Source: Ambrosia x helenae (taxonomy: Eukaryota > Streptophyta > Magnoliopsida > Asterales > Asteraceae). From it: a stretch of DNA of 64,000 bases. Where the stretch lies: assembly GCA_030844895.1 (NCBI GenBank), contig CM061228.1, forward strand, positions 38,626,626 to 38,690,625, written 5' to 3'. Positions 35,591 to 46,007 of this stretch are shown one piece after another. Both the position numbers and the translations under genes were made by a program. How positions within the stretch are numbered: position 1 is the stretch's first letter; each line of letters opens with the position of its first letter. The notes below the pieces were generated by a model. It did no database searches and was not told where the DNA came from. It saw only the letters and a list, made by a program, of their open reading frames with translations.

Positions 35591-36334
35591 TAGGGCTGCA
35601 AACGAACGGAACAATGAACAAGGCCTTGTTCGTGTTCGTTTATTAAGGAAATTATGTGTTCACGAACAGTTCATGAACACTTACCGAACGAGATTTTCTG
35701 TTCGTGTTCGTTTGTTAAGAAAACACTAGTGTTCGTGTTCGTTTGTTAATTTTGTTCATGAACGCTCACGAACACAATCAGACATTAATGAACGCAAATA
35801 GGTCTGTGTTCATGAACGGAAACAAAAACAAAAGGGCATATATTAACTTTCAAACACTATCGAATTCACATATAATAAAAAATTAACTACATCCACCCAA
35901 AATATTACCTAGTTATACAAACATACTTATTAGTTAACATAATATTGGTAACATAATAAAGTAGTGTCTAAAAAACTAAGTTCGTATCTTAAACTTGAAG
36001 TTTTAATTATTTTGTATTTTTTTTAATTAATGAAGTTTTAATTAATTAATAATTTAATGCTTATATTAAAAGTATGGTTTATTGATGGTGCGTAGCCATA
36101 TACTTACTTTACATAAATTATTTATTTATTTAGGTAAAATAAATAAAAATTAAAGAATGTAAAAAACATTATAAAAATAAAAAACCTATTAAACTATCAA
36201 ACATAAATGAACTTAAACGAACATGTTACCGAACGTTCACGAACATAAACGAACGAACGCGACCTTTGTTCATGTTCATTCGTTTAACTAAACGAACAAT
36301 TTTTTTTTGTCCGTGTTCATTCGTTTGTAGTCTA
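35591..36334. mobile_element. Non-autonomous hAT element (GTTCGT type)
   Basis: Termini TAGGGCTGCAAACGAACG and CATTCGTTTGTAGTCTA, with perfect 8-bp duplications TTGGTGGG (35583-35590 and 36335-36342). The subterminal regions are arrays of GTTCGTGTTCGTT / GAACACGAAC. It sits in the LINE 3' UTR. Confidence 0.92.
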
Positions 36335-36549
36335 TTGGTGGGCCTTTATATATGTAAAAAAATCGTTTATCGTTAAAAAAAAAAAAACAAAGGATTCTAC
36401 AGTCACATGTGATTCTTCTTTTTTTTTTTAAGTAATTAAAATAATATTTTTAATTAATAAAAACCTAGAAAAATACAAAAATTAAAAACCTAGAAAATTA
36501 AAAAACGTAAAAAAATAAAAAAACCGAAAAAAAAGTAAAAACTAACAAA

Positions 36550-37791
36550 TTAGTTAATATTATATTTTTCCATAAGGTCACGTTTTATTTGTAGCATTAT
36601 CTTTAACTCTGGCCCGTGAAGATAATCGGTATTCATGGCGATAAATTTCATATCTTCGCGTTTTTCGCGCTGTTCTTTGATACTCAACTTTCTCTCTTTT
36701 ATACTCAACTCTTTTTCAAACGCTTCGCGAATGTTTTTTTTTCTCCTCGAGCATTTTTTCTTGAATCGTATTGAACTGAATCATGGTGGAATTTAAATCT
36801 TGCAAGTCAGCGCTGTAGGCGCCGGTTGATCCAGAACCCGAACCCGAAGCAGTAGATTTTTGCGACCTATTTTTTGACTTATCTCGACCGGGTGGGCGAC
36901 TCAATTCCTCTTCGAACTCGTCTTCATCCAAATTAACGGCTACTACGTTTTCAGGATCAATTGAACGGTTTCTTGACGGATTTGTTTTCGACCTTTTTGC
37001 GGAGTTGGTTGCAGTGGGGACGTACGCCCATTTTGAATGGTGCTTCGCGACTTCCCAGCAATGAAGAAACTTGAATTCGAGACCGGTTTCGTTACGATAC
37101 GCTGCTAGCGACCGGCTGAGGCTGTCGGCGTCTGTTTCACCGCTTTTTGGATTGTTTCTTGCTAAATAATAATGCGGCTGAAACGCATTCATTGACCTGT
37201 TTATCTCTGTCCACTTGGACGAGAGACTATCGTTTGCTCTATAGAACTCTCTTCCCATCAACCCATGGAATGCGGTGTTTATGTCGACCCAAAAGTCGTT
37301 TTTGTGGCGACTAGTTCCTACAAAAAATTAAATATTAGCAATATTAGAAAAAAAAATCATGTTAAAAAATTTATTAGAAATACCTTGTTTTTTTTCCGAC
37401 TCGCTTATCCACGCTTTCGTTATCGCAAGCTTTTCTTCGGGTGTCCACTTAAGGAATTGGCGGTTAGCGGCGGCTAATGCTTTCTCCTCCGGCGTCTTCC
37501 TCCTGTGACTTCTTTTGGGAGGGGGATTTTACCCGAAGATGATCCAGCAACATTTTGGGGTTGTGTTTCGGGTACGGTTTGCGTTAAAGGAAGTTGTGAA
37601 GGAACGGGAGAATCATTGAATAGGAAATTAGGATAAATTTGCCCACTAATGAAACCCGCATAACCCGCGTAGTCGGGACAAGGTGAAGGAATGGGTGGAC
37701 GGTTTGGGATCGGGCGAACCGGTGGTGTATTCGGGTTTGGGACGTACGCGTATGGGTTGTTCGGGTCAAAGCCTCGGTTGTATGGGTTCAT
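36550..37791 (-). pseudogene. Myb/SANT-like (NAM-associated) gene, two exons
   Basis: Exon 1 (37791 down to about 37385) starts MNPYNRGFDPNNPYAYVPNP, a Pro-rich leader, then carries the SANT motif FLKWTPEEKLAITKAWISES in a shifted frame. The intron (~37384-37322) begins GT and ends TTTGTAG. Exon 2 continues NDFWVDINTAFH, SLSSKWTEINRSMNAF, a Ser/Gly-rich acidic linker, and then a coiled Lys/Glu tail. A second frame change falls in a poly-A run near 36735, and the stop is at 36550-36552. Such proteins accompany PIF/Harbinger transposases or are domesticated from them. Two frameshifts suggest a pseudogene, though both lie in or near short repeats where sequencing error is possible. Confidence 0.7.
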
Positions 37792-38327
37792 TTTTTGTTG
37801 AAGTATGATGAGTAGTATGAAGAATTGTATAAAAAATGGTTGAATAAGTGTATAAAAATTGTGAATAAATAAGTTAAAGTGAGTGTTTTGTAGTGAAATG
37901 GGGGTAATTTATAAAAAAAATTGACCGTTTGATGTTCAACGGTTACTTTTTTTTTTTTTCAACAGTCAAGAAATTGAACCCATCAATCAGATCATGCCAA
38001 CTGTACCCCACCCCAAGCCCCACGCCAGTCAAATGCCCCCCGCCCCCAAACTCCCGCCCCACCCACGCCACCTCGGCGGCGGTGTTACCCCCCTTCCCGC
38101 CCCACTCCGGGCAGTCTTAAGCTTTAGCTCCCCATAACCATTCGTTAACCGCTACAATTTCGATACAACTTCCATGGTAATTATAAACGATGAAAATTAG
38201 TTCGGGTGTCTGTTTATTTAAATTTTGTAAAACGAAAAAATGTGATCTTATAGATGAAGATTTGGATAATAAATTTGTTTCACGTCTTGGCAAGAAAAAA
38301 AAAATATTATGGTAAGAATTGTATTCT
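37792..38327. other. Non-coding, with a C-rich patch
   Basis: Presumed upstream region of the Myb-like gene. 38003-38110 is very C-rich and G/C-skewed (CCCCACCCC, GCCCCCCGCCC). No TIR pair was found that would make this a Harbinger element with the gene. Confidence 0.45.
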
Positions 38328-38331
38328 GGTC

Positions 38332-39264
38332 AGAAATGATAATATGATAATTCAAGTGTTACACATGATACGTATGAGTTATGTATACACAACGTTCTGG
38401 TCCATATGTGATTGGGCTTGTCTCAGGTCTTATTTCAGCTTAATGGGCTTATTGGTTATGAATTGTTGGGCTTGTGGTTACACGTGAGTTGTGGCCCATC
38501 TGTTGCATCTGTACGTATGATGTGCAAGTGGGCATCTTAACGGTTGAGATTGTTTTGTTTGTTTTGATTCAATGGTCAGGATTGTTTCGGTATATGTGTG
38601 CAGCTGGAAGGTTTGAGGTGCAGTATATAAGGAGCTTTCTCTCTCATTTGTTCAGTTTACGAGTCATTTCTTCTAGGGTTTCTCTTATACGTCTGTAATA
38701 GTCTTTGTTATAGTCTGTAGTTGTCTTTGTAAGTTTGTTATATTTCCCTGTATTTTCTCTCAACGTCTTCACCAACTGGTCTCATCAACCAGTAGGAGTT
38801 GTTCGTTACTTGTATTGTTCAGATCTTGATATTTGTCAAGATCTAGGGTTGGTTTGGGGATTTTCTGGTTTGGGTAACTAATAAAATCTTTTGGTCATCG
38901 TTTTGTCGCTATACTTGTTGTTCAGAGTGTTTGATTGTTCAGATTAGTTTGTATTAGATTTTTCTACACATTGCTTTTTATACAATTGTGGAGTTTGGGT
39001 TGACTTTTATCTACCGCTATTTGGTCTCAACTGTTGGGTCTAATTTAAATTGTTGTATGCTCATACAAATGTTGGAAGCTAAGATGATGAAGAATATAAT
39101 TCGAGTGTCTGTTTATTATGGTTCATTGTAAACTAACGACACTCATGTGTTGCCAGTATGTTAATTTGTTAGTGTCGACTTTTAGTTTATTTGTTAGCTA
39201 TACAAGTGGTTGGTCAGTCGATAGCCTAGTGTCGACAACAAGATTAGAACACTCAAGTGCGTTG
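38332..39264 (+). repeat. Left 933-bp direct repeat (LTR-A + flank + part of LTR-B)
   Basis: Same length as 43450-44382 without indels. LTR-A has a TATATAAGGAGC promoter-like box near 38625. The part after 39070 (TGTTGGAAGCTAAG) is the start of LTR-B. It stops at GCGTTG, after which gag sequence begins. Confidence 0.9.
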
Positions 39265-41369
39265 TTCTATCCTGGTTGTTAAACTCTGTTAGTGAGGAAT
39301 TGTACCTTGGTCAGGTCTTTTCTAAATATGCTAGAGATGTTTGGTTAGACTTAAGAGAAACATATGATAAAGTGGATGGGTCTGTTGTGTTTAGTTTACA
39401 TCAGAATATTTGTTCCATGAGTCAAAATGGTGCTAGTGTGTCTGAGTACTATCACAAGCTTAATACAATGTGGAAACAGTTTGACTCCATTGTCCAGTTG
39501 CCACCTTGTACTTGTGATGCCTCTAAGGAGTTTAACAGTTTTAGTAGTCTAATAAAACTTATGCAGTTTCTAATGGGCCTTGATGAATGTTATCAGCCTG
39601 TTAGAACAAACTTGTTATTACAAGACCCTCTACCATCTGTTAAACATGCCTTCTCTATTGTTTCTAGAGAAGAGTCACATAGGAAGTCCAATAGTAACAA
39701 TAAAGGTACTAATGTGTCATTCTTTTCTAAAAATAACTCAAGTAATCTGGGAAGTAACTTTAGGAGAACTAGTAATACGGGACCTAATCCCAATTTGAAA
39801 TGCACACACTGTAATAGGATCGGACACACTGTGGACAGGTGTTTTGAGATTGTTGGATATCCTCCAGATTTCAAAAAGAAACCTGTTACACAAGGTGTTA
39901 GAAGTAATAACACTAATAGTAACAGGGGTAATGGAAAGTCAAGTGTGTCAAACAATAATGTGTGTGCTTCTACATCTACTGTTACCCCGTTTACTTCTGA
40001 ACAGATCACTAAACTAATGAGCCTTATCAGTGAGAAACCTGGACCGGACCCTCAGAGTTCCAATATAGGAGGTGAGAAAGTCATTATAAATGGTTTCTCT
40101 GGTTTGTCTGTTCTGTCTAAGTTGTCTGGTCTGTTTGAGAATTTTTCTAGCTGTTCTAGTTTAGTTAAACTCGCATTGTTTCTGGGTTGGATAATGGACT
40201 CGGGGGCTAATCAACACATGATAGGTAGTGATAAAAATATGATTAACACAGTTGATGTCTCAAAGTATAATGTTGAGGTCAAACATCCTAATGGGACACA
40301 TGCTAAAGTGACTAAAATTGGTGATGTAAAACTGGCTAATGGTGTTATCTTAAAAGATGTTTTGTTAATTCCTGATTATTGTGTTAATCTTGTGTCAATA
40401 CATAAGTTGGCTAGAGATAACAAACTGGATGTGTTGTTTAATGAGGATGCATGTTATGTTCAGGATTCCAAGTCAAGGAATGTCCTGGTGACTGGTAGAC
40501 AACAAGATGGTCTATATTTTGTAGGTGGTGATGTGAGTTTTAGTAATCTATGTTTTAATAGTGTAAATGAACACAGTCTTTGGCATAGTAGACTCGGACA
40601 TCCGTCCAGTCAAGTCCTAGCTTTATTAAGAGATTCCTTGAACATTGGGGAACCTGACTTGCATCCATGTGAGATCTGTCACAAGGCAAAGCAAGTGAGG
40701 GTACCATTCCCTCTTAGTGACCATAAAACTAACGAAGTAGGGGACCTTATACACCTTGATGTATGGGGACCTTACAAGGTTACTAGTAGGGAAGGATATA
40801 GGTATTTCTTAACTGTTGTTGACGATTATACTCGGTCTGTATGGGTTTATCTTTTAAAAAACAAGGGTGAAGTGTATGAAAATTTGGTAAACTTTTATGA
40901 GTTAATCAAAACTCAGTTTCATAAAAGGATAAAAATCCTTAGGAGTGATAACGGAACCGAATTTGTTAATAAGCAGTTTAATAGTTTCTGTGCTAATAAT
41001 GGTATATTGCATCAAACGACTTGTGTTTACACTCCACAACAAAATGGGGTTGTGGAGCGAAAACACAGGCATCTCTTGAATATTGCTAGGGCATTACTGT
41101 TTCAAAGTCGTGTTCCTCTTAGTTTTTGGTCTGAATGCGTTTTGACTACTGCATATATAATTAACAGGATTCCGTCATCTGTGTTAGCCGGCAAGAGTCC
41201 CTATGAGTTGATGTATGGGTTCCCCCCCACATTAGATCACTTAAGGACTTTTGGCTGTTTGTGTTTTCAAACTGTTTTGGATGATCCAGATAAGTTGTGT
41301 AGTCGTGCTAGTAAATGTGTTATGATTGGTTACTCTTTTCTAAAAAAGGATATAAATTGTATTGTTTAG
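39264..41369 (+). CDS. Copia Gag (5'-truncated), protease and integrase
   Basis: The frame enters at VLSWLLNSVSEE, so the Gag N-terminus (~70-80 residues) is missing. In order: Gag with zinc knuckle CTHCNRIGHTVDRC (C-x2-C-x4-H-x4-C, near 39799); protease WIMDSGANQHM (40190); pre-integrase HHCC region LWHSRLGHP...CEICHKAKQ (40580-40690); integrase with catalytic Asp in LDVWGPY, Asp in SDNGTEF and Glu in NGVVERKHR. It ends at a premature stop just after GYSF. The next frame overlaps it, so one single-base indel near 41335-41350 breaks an otherwise continuous polyprotein. The first in-frame codon of the conventional ORF is TTG at 39276, not a true start. Confidence 0.92.
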   Translation, partial: VLSWLLNSVSEELYLGQVFSKYARDVWLDLRETYDKVDGSVVFSLHQNICSMSQNGASVSEYYHKLNTMWKQFDSIVQLPPCTCDASKEFNSFSSLIKLMQFLMGLDECYQPVRTNLLLQDPLPSVKHAFSIVSREESHRKSNSNNKGTNVSFFSKNNSSNLGSNFRRTSNTGPNPNLKCTHCNRIGHTVDRCFEIVGYPPDFKKKPVTQGVRSNNTNSNRGNGKSSVSNNNVCASTSTVTPFTSEQITKLMSLISEKPGPDPQSSNIGGEKVIINGFSGLSVLSKLSGLFENFSSCSSLVKLALFLGWIMDSGANQHMIGSDKNMINTVDVSKYNVEVKHPNGTHAKVTKIGDVKLANGVILKDVLLIPDYCVNLVSIHKLARDNKLDVLFNEDACYVQDSKSRNVLVTGRQQDGLYFVGGDVSFSNLCFNSVNEHSLWHSRLGHPSSQVLALLRDSLNIGEPDLHPCEICHKAKQVRVPFPLSDHKTNEVGDLIHLDVWGPYKVTSREGYRYFLTVVDDYTRSVWVYLLKNKGEVYENLVNFYELIKTQFHKRIKILRSDNGTEFVNKQFNSFCANNGILHQTTCVYTPQQNGVVERKHRHLLNIARALLFQSRVPLSFWSECVLTTAYIINRIPSSVLAGKSPYELMYGFPPTLDHLRTFGCLCFQTVLDDPDKLCSRASKCVMIGYSFLKKDINCIV

Positions 41370-43438
41370 AAAGTAAAGAAGTGTTGTTCTCTAGAGACGT
41401 TAAGTTTTATGAAAACATATTTCCATTTAAAGTTGAAAATAATGAGTCTGTGTATAACAATTTGGATCATCTAAATCTGTTTGATAATATAGATACTGAA
41501 AGTTCATTAGGTGGTCAAGTGTCTAGTGCAAGTCCTCCCGATGATGAAGGGGGAACTAGTAGTTCTCATAATCCTTCACCTGGGAGTACGTTAGGTGACT
41601 CTCCCAGAGCTGCCAGTGATGTAGTTCACACTCGTGAACAGCAACCTGGTAGTACTGAAGGCAGGGGGGCTGACGACCCGGTTGTTGAAGGGTTAGATGA
41701 TGAGACTACGACTCCTGAGGGAGATAGGTGTCAATCTGTTAGACGGTCTAACAGAGAGTCTGTTTTGCCACGAAAATTTTCTGATTTTGTCGTAGAGGGT
41801 AAGGTTAAATATGGGGTTGAAAAGGTAGTTAATTACTCTAACTTGTCATTTGAAAACTCTTGTTTTGTCACTAGTTTAAATAAAATTGTCGAACCATTGA
41901 GTTATTCGGAAGCTTCAAAAGATCCAAAATGGATTGAAGCGATGAATAATGAAATGGAAGCGTTGCATAGGAATCAAACGTGGACTATAACTGAATTACC
42001 GCCTAATAGAAAAGCAATAGGGTGTAAATGGATATATAAAGTTAAATATAGGTCGAGTGGAGAGGTGGAGAGGTATAAGGCTAGACTCGTTGCAAAAGGT
42101 TATAGCCAACGAGAAGGTCTAGACTTTGGAGAGACGTTTTCTCCGGTTGTTAAAATGGTTACGGTTAGATGTGTTATTAGTCTTGCTGTTCAAAATAAGT
42201 GGAATTTATTTCAATTAGATATAAATAACGCTTTTTTGTACGGATCTATAGATGAAGATGTATATATGCAATTACCCGAGGGTTATTATAATAATGACGG
42301 GTCAAAAGTGTGTAAACTTGTAAAATCTTTGTATGGTTTAAAGCAAGCTCCACGAAAGTGGAACGAAAGATTAGTTGAAGTATTATTAAAGTTAGGATTT
42401 ACACAAAGTGTTTGTGATTATTCGTTATTTGTTAAGGCTAAGGATAATGTGTTTTTGGTATTACTTGTGTACGTCGATGATATTGTTGTTACTGGTAATG
42501 ATGAACGTGAAATCAGTGTTGTTAAAAAAGTTTTAAATGAAAGTTTTAAAATCAAGGATTTAGGCAAACTAAAATACTTCTTAGGTTTAGAAGTTTTATA
42601 TAGTGATGAGGGTATATGTCTAAATCAACGAAAGTATTGTTTAGAGTTGTTGAACGAGTTCGGGTATTTAGGTTGTAAACCTGTGAGTGTTCCAATAGAG
42701 CAGAATTATATTGTTTCTGTTAAAAATGGCAAATCTGATAAGCTTCTTGAAAATATAACCGGTTTTCAAAAGCTTATTGGTAAACTAATTTATTTGTCGT
42801 TAACCAGACCAGATATTAGTTATACAGTCCAGTTTCTGAGTCAGTATATGCATAAGCCTACTGAATCTGTCTTGAAGATGGCATTGAGATTATTACGTTA
42901 TCTTAAAAATGCACCTGGAAAGGGCATTATGTTTAAGAAAACTGATAATCTGGATTTGGTAGCCTATTCCGATGCTGACTGGGCGAAATGCTTGGAAACT
43001 CGGAAGTCGGTGACAGGATACTGTGTGTTTTTTGCAGGAAATCTAGTTTCCTGGAAAAGCAAAAAACAGAATACGGTGTCTCGTTCTTCTGCCGAGGCAG
43101 AATATCGAGCTATGTGCTCGACAACGTGTGAACTTGTTTGGTTGTCGAATCTTTTAGCTGAATTAGGTGTTAAAGTTAAATTACCAATTTCTCTTTATAG
43201 TGATAGTAAATCAGCTATCTCTATAGCTGCAAACCCGGTGTTTCATGACCGAACAAAACATTTCGAAATCGACTTACATTTTCTGCGAGATAAAGTAAAT
43301 AAAGGTTTTGTTCAAACTCTTAAAATAGATTCGGTTAAACAAATTGCCGATATCTTTACTAAGGGTTTATATAGTGGTCAACATGAAGTTTTATGCAGTG
43401 AACTTGGTCTAAAAAACATGTTTAAACACTTGAATTAA
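41315..43438 (+). CDS. Copia reverse transcriptase and RNase H
   Basis: A 707-residue frame. After an acidic linker come the RT motifs KWIYKVKYRSSG, RYKARLVAKGYSQ, FQLDINNAFLYG, SLYGLKQAPRKW and the catalytic YVDDIVVTG, all intact. RNase H follows: YSDADWAK, SWKSKKQNTVSRSSAEAEYR, LYSDSKSA and DRTKHFEIDLHF. It stops one codon before the purine tract, as usual in copia. No disabling change is seen in this part. The frame opens within the last codons of the integrase frame. Confidence 0.93.
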   Translation: MCYDWLLFSKKGYKLYCLESKEVLFSRDVKFYENIFPFKVENNESVYNNLDHLNLFDNIDTESSLGGQVSSASPPDDEGGTSSSHNPSPGSTLGDSPRAASDVVHTREQQPGSTEGRGADDPVVEGLDDETTTPEGDRCQSVRRSNRESVLPRKFSDFVVEGKVKYGVEKVVNYSNLSFENSCFVTSLNKIVEPLSYSEASKDPKWIEAMNNEMEALHRNQTWTITELPPNRKAIGCKWIYKVKYRSSGEVERYKARLVAKGYSQREGLDFGETFSPVVKMVTVRCVISLAVQNKWNLFQLDINNAFLYGSIDEDVYMQLPEGYYNNDGSKVCKLVKSLYGLKQAPRKWNERLVEVLLKLGFTQSVCDYSLFVKAKDNVFLVLLVYVDDIVVTGNDEREISVVKKVLNESFKIKDLGKLKYFLGLEVLYSDEGICLNQRKYCLELLNEFGYLGCKPVSVPIEQNYIVSVKNGKSDKLLENITGFQKLIGKLIYLSLTRPDISYTVQFLSQYMHKPTESVLKMALRLLRYLKNAPGKGIMFKKTDNLDLVAYSDADWAKCLETRKSVTGYCVFFAGNLVSWKSKKQNTVSRSSAEAEYRAMCSTTCELVWLSNLLAELGVKVKLPISLYSDSKSAISIAANPVFHDRTKHFEIDLHFLRDKVNKGFVQTLKIDSVKQIADIFTKGLYSGQHEVLCSELGLKNMFKHLN

Positions 43439-43445
43439 GGGGGGA
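43437..43445 (+). other. Polypurine tract of the copia element
   Basis: AAGGGGGGA lies directly 5' of the 3' LTR start TGTTAG. Confidence 0.85.
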
Positions 43446-44382
43446 TGTTAGAAATGATAATATGATAATTCAAGTGTTACACATGATACGTATGAGTTAT
43501 GTATACACAACGTTCTGGTCCATATGTGATTGGGCTTGTCTCAGGTCTTATTTCAGCTTAATGGGCTTATTGGATATGAATTGTTGGGCTTGTGGTTACA
43601 CGTGAGTTGTGGCCCATCTGTTGCATCTGTACGTATGATGTGCAAGTGGGCATCTTAACGGTTGAGATTGTTTTGTTTGTTTTGATTCAATGGTCAGGAT
43701 TGTTTCGGTATATGTGTGCAGCTGGAAGGTTCGAGGTGCAGTATATAAGGAGCTTTCTCTCTCATTTGTTCAGTTTACGAGTCATTTCTTCTAGGGTTTC
43801 TCTTATACGTCTGTAATAGTCTTTGTTATAGTCTGTAGTTGTCTTTGTAAGTTTGTTATATTTCCCTGTATTTTCTCTCAACGTCTTCACCAACTGGTCT
43901 CATCAACCAGTAGGAGTTGTTCGTTACTTGTATTGTTCAGATCTTGATATTTGTCAAGATCTAGGGTTGGTTTGGGGATTTTCTGGTTTGGGTAACTAAT
44001 AAAATCTTTTGGTCATCGTTTTGTCGCTATACTTGTTGTTCAGAGTGTTTGATTGTTCAGATTAGTTTGTATTAGATTTTTCTACACATTGCTTTTTATA
44101 CAATTGTGGAGTTTGGGTTGACTTTTATCTACCGCTATTTGGTCTCAACTGTTGGGTCTAATTTAAATTGTTGTATGCTCATACAAATGTTGGAAGCTAA
44201 GATGATGAAGAATATAATTCGAGTGTCTGTTTATTATGGTTCATTGTAAACTAACGACACTCATGTGTTGCCAGTATGTTAATTTGTTAGTGTCGACTTT
44301 TAGTTTATTTGTTAGCTATACAAGTGGTTGGTCAGTCGATAGCCTAGTGTCGACAACAAGATTAGAACACTCAAGTGCGTTG
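43446..44382 (+). repeat. Right direct repeat: 3' LTR-A, flank and start of LTR-B
   Basis: Collinear with 38328-39264. LTR-A probably ends near 44090 (TTTTTCTACACA); the exact end cannot be set because the repeat runs on without a break. Confidence 0.85.
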
Positions 44383-44760
44383 GCGATACTTGAGTGTCGA
44401 CAGCTCAAATGTCGACACTCAAGCTCTGCCTATAAATACCTATCTTGTTCTTGTGAACTCTCATTTCAACCTTTTGCCCTCATTCTGTCCAATTTTTGTT
44501 ATAGTATATTTGTGTTAGAGTTAGGAGCTTAAACTTGTTCACCAAGATCTTATTGTATACATTTTTGGGTGTTGAATCATTGAATAGATTGAAAGTATGT
44601 GTTTGAATATTCGTGCTCTTTATTTTCTTAGTTTTGAGTTTTCTATCATATTTTATTTCAAACACTTAGTAATAAGTGTTTTGAATCTGATTAATATTGT
44701 TAAGAAACAATCATTATCAATGTGGTTCCGGGTTTGGGACTTACCATTTGGTATCAGAGC
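44188..44760 (+). mobile_element. LTR-B of a second copia element plus primer site
   Basis: TGTTGGAAGC...TTACCA (44188-44746, 559 bp) with TATAAATACC near 44431. It is followed by TGGTATCAGAGC (44749-44760), the initiator-tRNA-Met primer site of copia elements. Only ~300 bp of leader follows and no coding region, so this is a 5' remnant. Its first ~195 bp are also copied at 39070-39264. Confidence 0.8.
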
Positions 44761-46007
44761 TTAGATGCTCTTGATTGTTGAAGGGTTTTTTAAAAAGTTT
44801 TAAAGTTTACAAAAAAAAAAAAAAATCTCATATCTCAATATGAGATTCAAACTTTTTTTGTGAAAAACTCTCTGATATGGGGGTTAAAAAGGTTTCTACT
44901 AATTCATTTTATGTTTTTCAAATTTGTAATTGATTCATGTTTGGTTTTGGTAGTAAAATTTGATTGTGTTTATGAAGTGAGAAATTCTTAAACCTATAAA
45001 GACTAAAAATATTAAAAAGTATTTACTTGAGACCTATCTATCCAATCCAAACCAATAGTGAAAGGGTCTTGATATTGGGACACCCCAATTCTGTATTTTG
45101 ACCTCTTAATATGCTTTATATTGGTTAACGTGAAGCATATTTTGCGACACTAAGTCAAAAAATTGCATGTTGTTACTTGTAAGGACCACCAATACGCTAC
45201 ATTTGGCCAATATGGAGTACATAGGTGGCGGAGGGTGTTTAAACAAATTTGAGGGGGGGGGGGTCTCAATAGACCAAGCCGAGTGAAAAGTGGTTTAGGT
45301 ATCCTATCCAGTCTAATCCGTCAGTTAGTTTGAAATCAAACCTTTAAATTTCCTCACAAATTATTAAAGATTTAAAGTTGTCTTTTTCTCTCTCATGCGC
45401 ATGACATGTGCACTTTCCCCCATGATTTTTAAACGTTAATAACTTTTTTTATAAGACATTTAAAAAAATTACATAAAATTAAAGAGTGTTTTATTATCTT
45501 TTCAACGAGTACTATATTGCTATAAAAAACAAAAAAAAAAAAACTTTTTAGTGGGTTCTTATTCATGTAGAAAAAAAACACAATGCATAGTACAGTAAAA
45601 AACACAAATCTGCAGCAGAAAAAAAAACAAGTTATAGACTTATTTCCTCTGTCCATTGTGTTATTTTCATTTGTTCATTGTGTTTTTAAATTATGAGCAT
45701 TTTGTTTTTTTTAGATTGTGTTTTTCCTCCTAATACAATGATTTTTTTGTACTATGCATTGTGTTTTTTCTGTCTATTGAGTTTTTTCGAGCTGCCATTT
45801 GTGTGTGTTTATCTTAAAGTAATATTTTAAACTCGATAATCAATTAAGTTTAGGTTGCTCTCATGTTTTATATATTTAAACAACTGGAAAAAAAAAACTA
45901 AATTGTAGCTTCTGTTTATACCCAAATATTATGCTTTGACTTAATTTGTCGAAATTCAGACCTATTTAAGTTGGTTTTTGGATGATTGCTTCCATTTTTG
46001 TCACTTT
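44761..46007. other. Leader remnant and AT-rich non-coding DNA
   Basis: Starts as the untranslated leader of the LTR-B element. 45360-45540 resembles part of the Helitron at 52151-52795 (shared TTTTATTATCTTTTCAACGA), so a Helitron remnant probably lies here. A 12-base G run is at ~45252. No gene seen. Confidence 0.5.

Larger units (their letters stand above)
28488..36391 (+). mobile_element. L1-type LINE, old, with two nested insertions
   Basis: Contains ORF1 (RRM plus DUF4283-like region), endonuclease, a reverse transcriptase remnant, an RNA-binding/zinc-knuckle end and a poly(A) tract (36375-36387). Imperfect 16-bp duplications (GGATTCTATAACCACA at 28472-28487; GGATTCTACAGTCACA at 36392-36407) flank it. 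A solo LTR (32123-34502) and a hAT (35591-36334) interrupt it; the LINE itself is about 4.8 kb. Frameshifts, stops and loss of the RT core make it inactive. Confidence 0.85.
38328..44382 (+). mobile_element. Ty1/copia element, rearranged
   Basis: A single gag-pol region (39264-43438) between two 933-bp direct repeats that differ at only two positions I noticed. The 3' LTR starts TGTTAGAAATG at 43446, right after a purine tract. Each repeat runs beyond the LTR through ~100 bp of flank and the first ~195 bp of a neighbouring LTR. On the left this directly abuts the middle of gag, so the primer site and the Gag N-terminus are gone. Probably a product of tandem duplication plus LTR-LTR recombination. 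Cannot prime its own reverse transcription. Confidence 0.85.

Noticed and set aside
45429..45656. Phe-rich 75-residue minus-strand ORF
   Set aside because: Produced by A/T runs in Helitron-remnant DNA. No coding signature.
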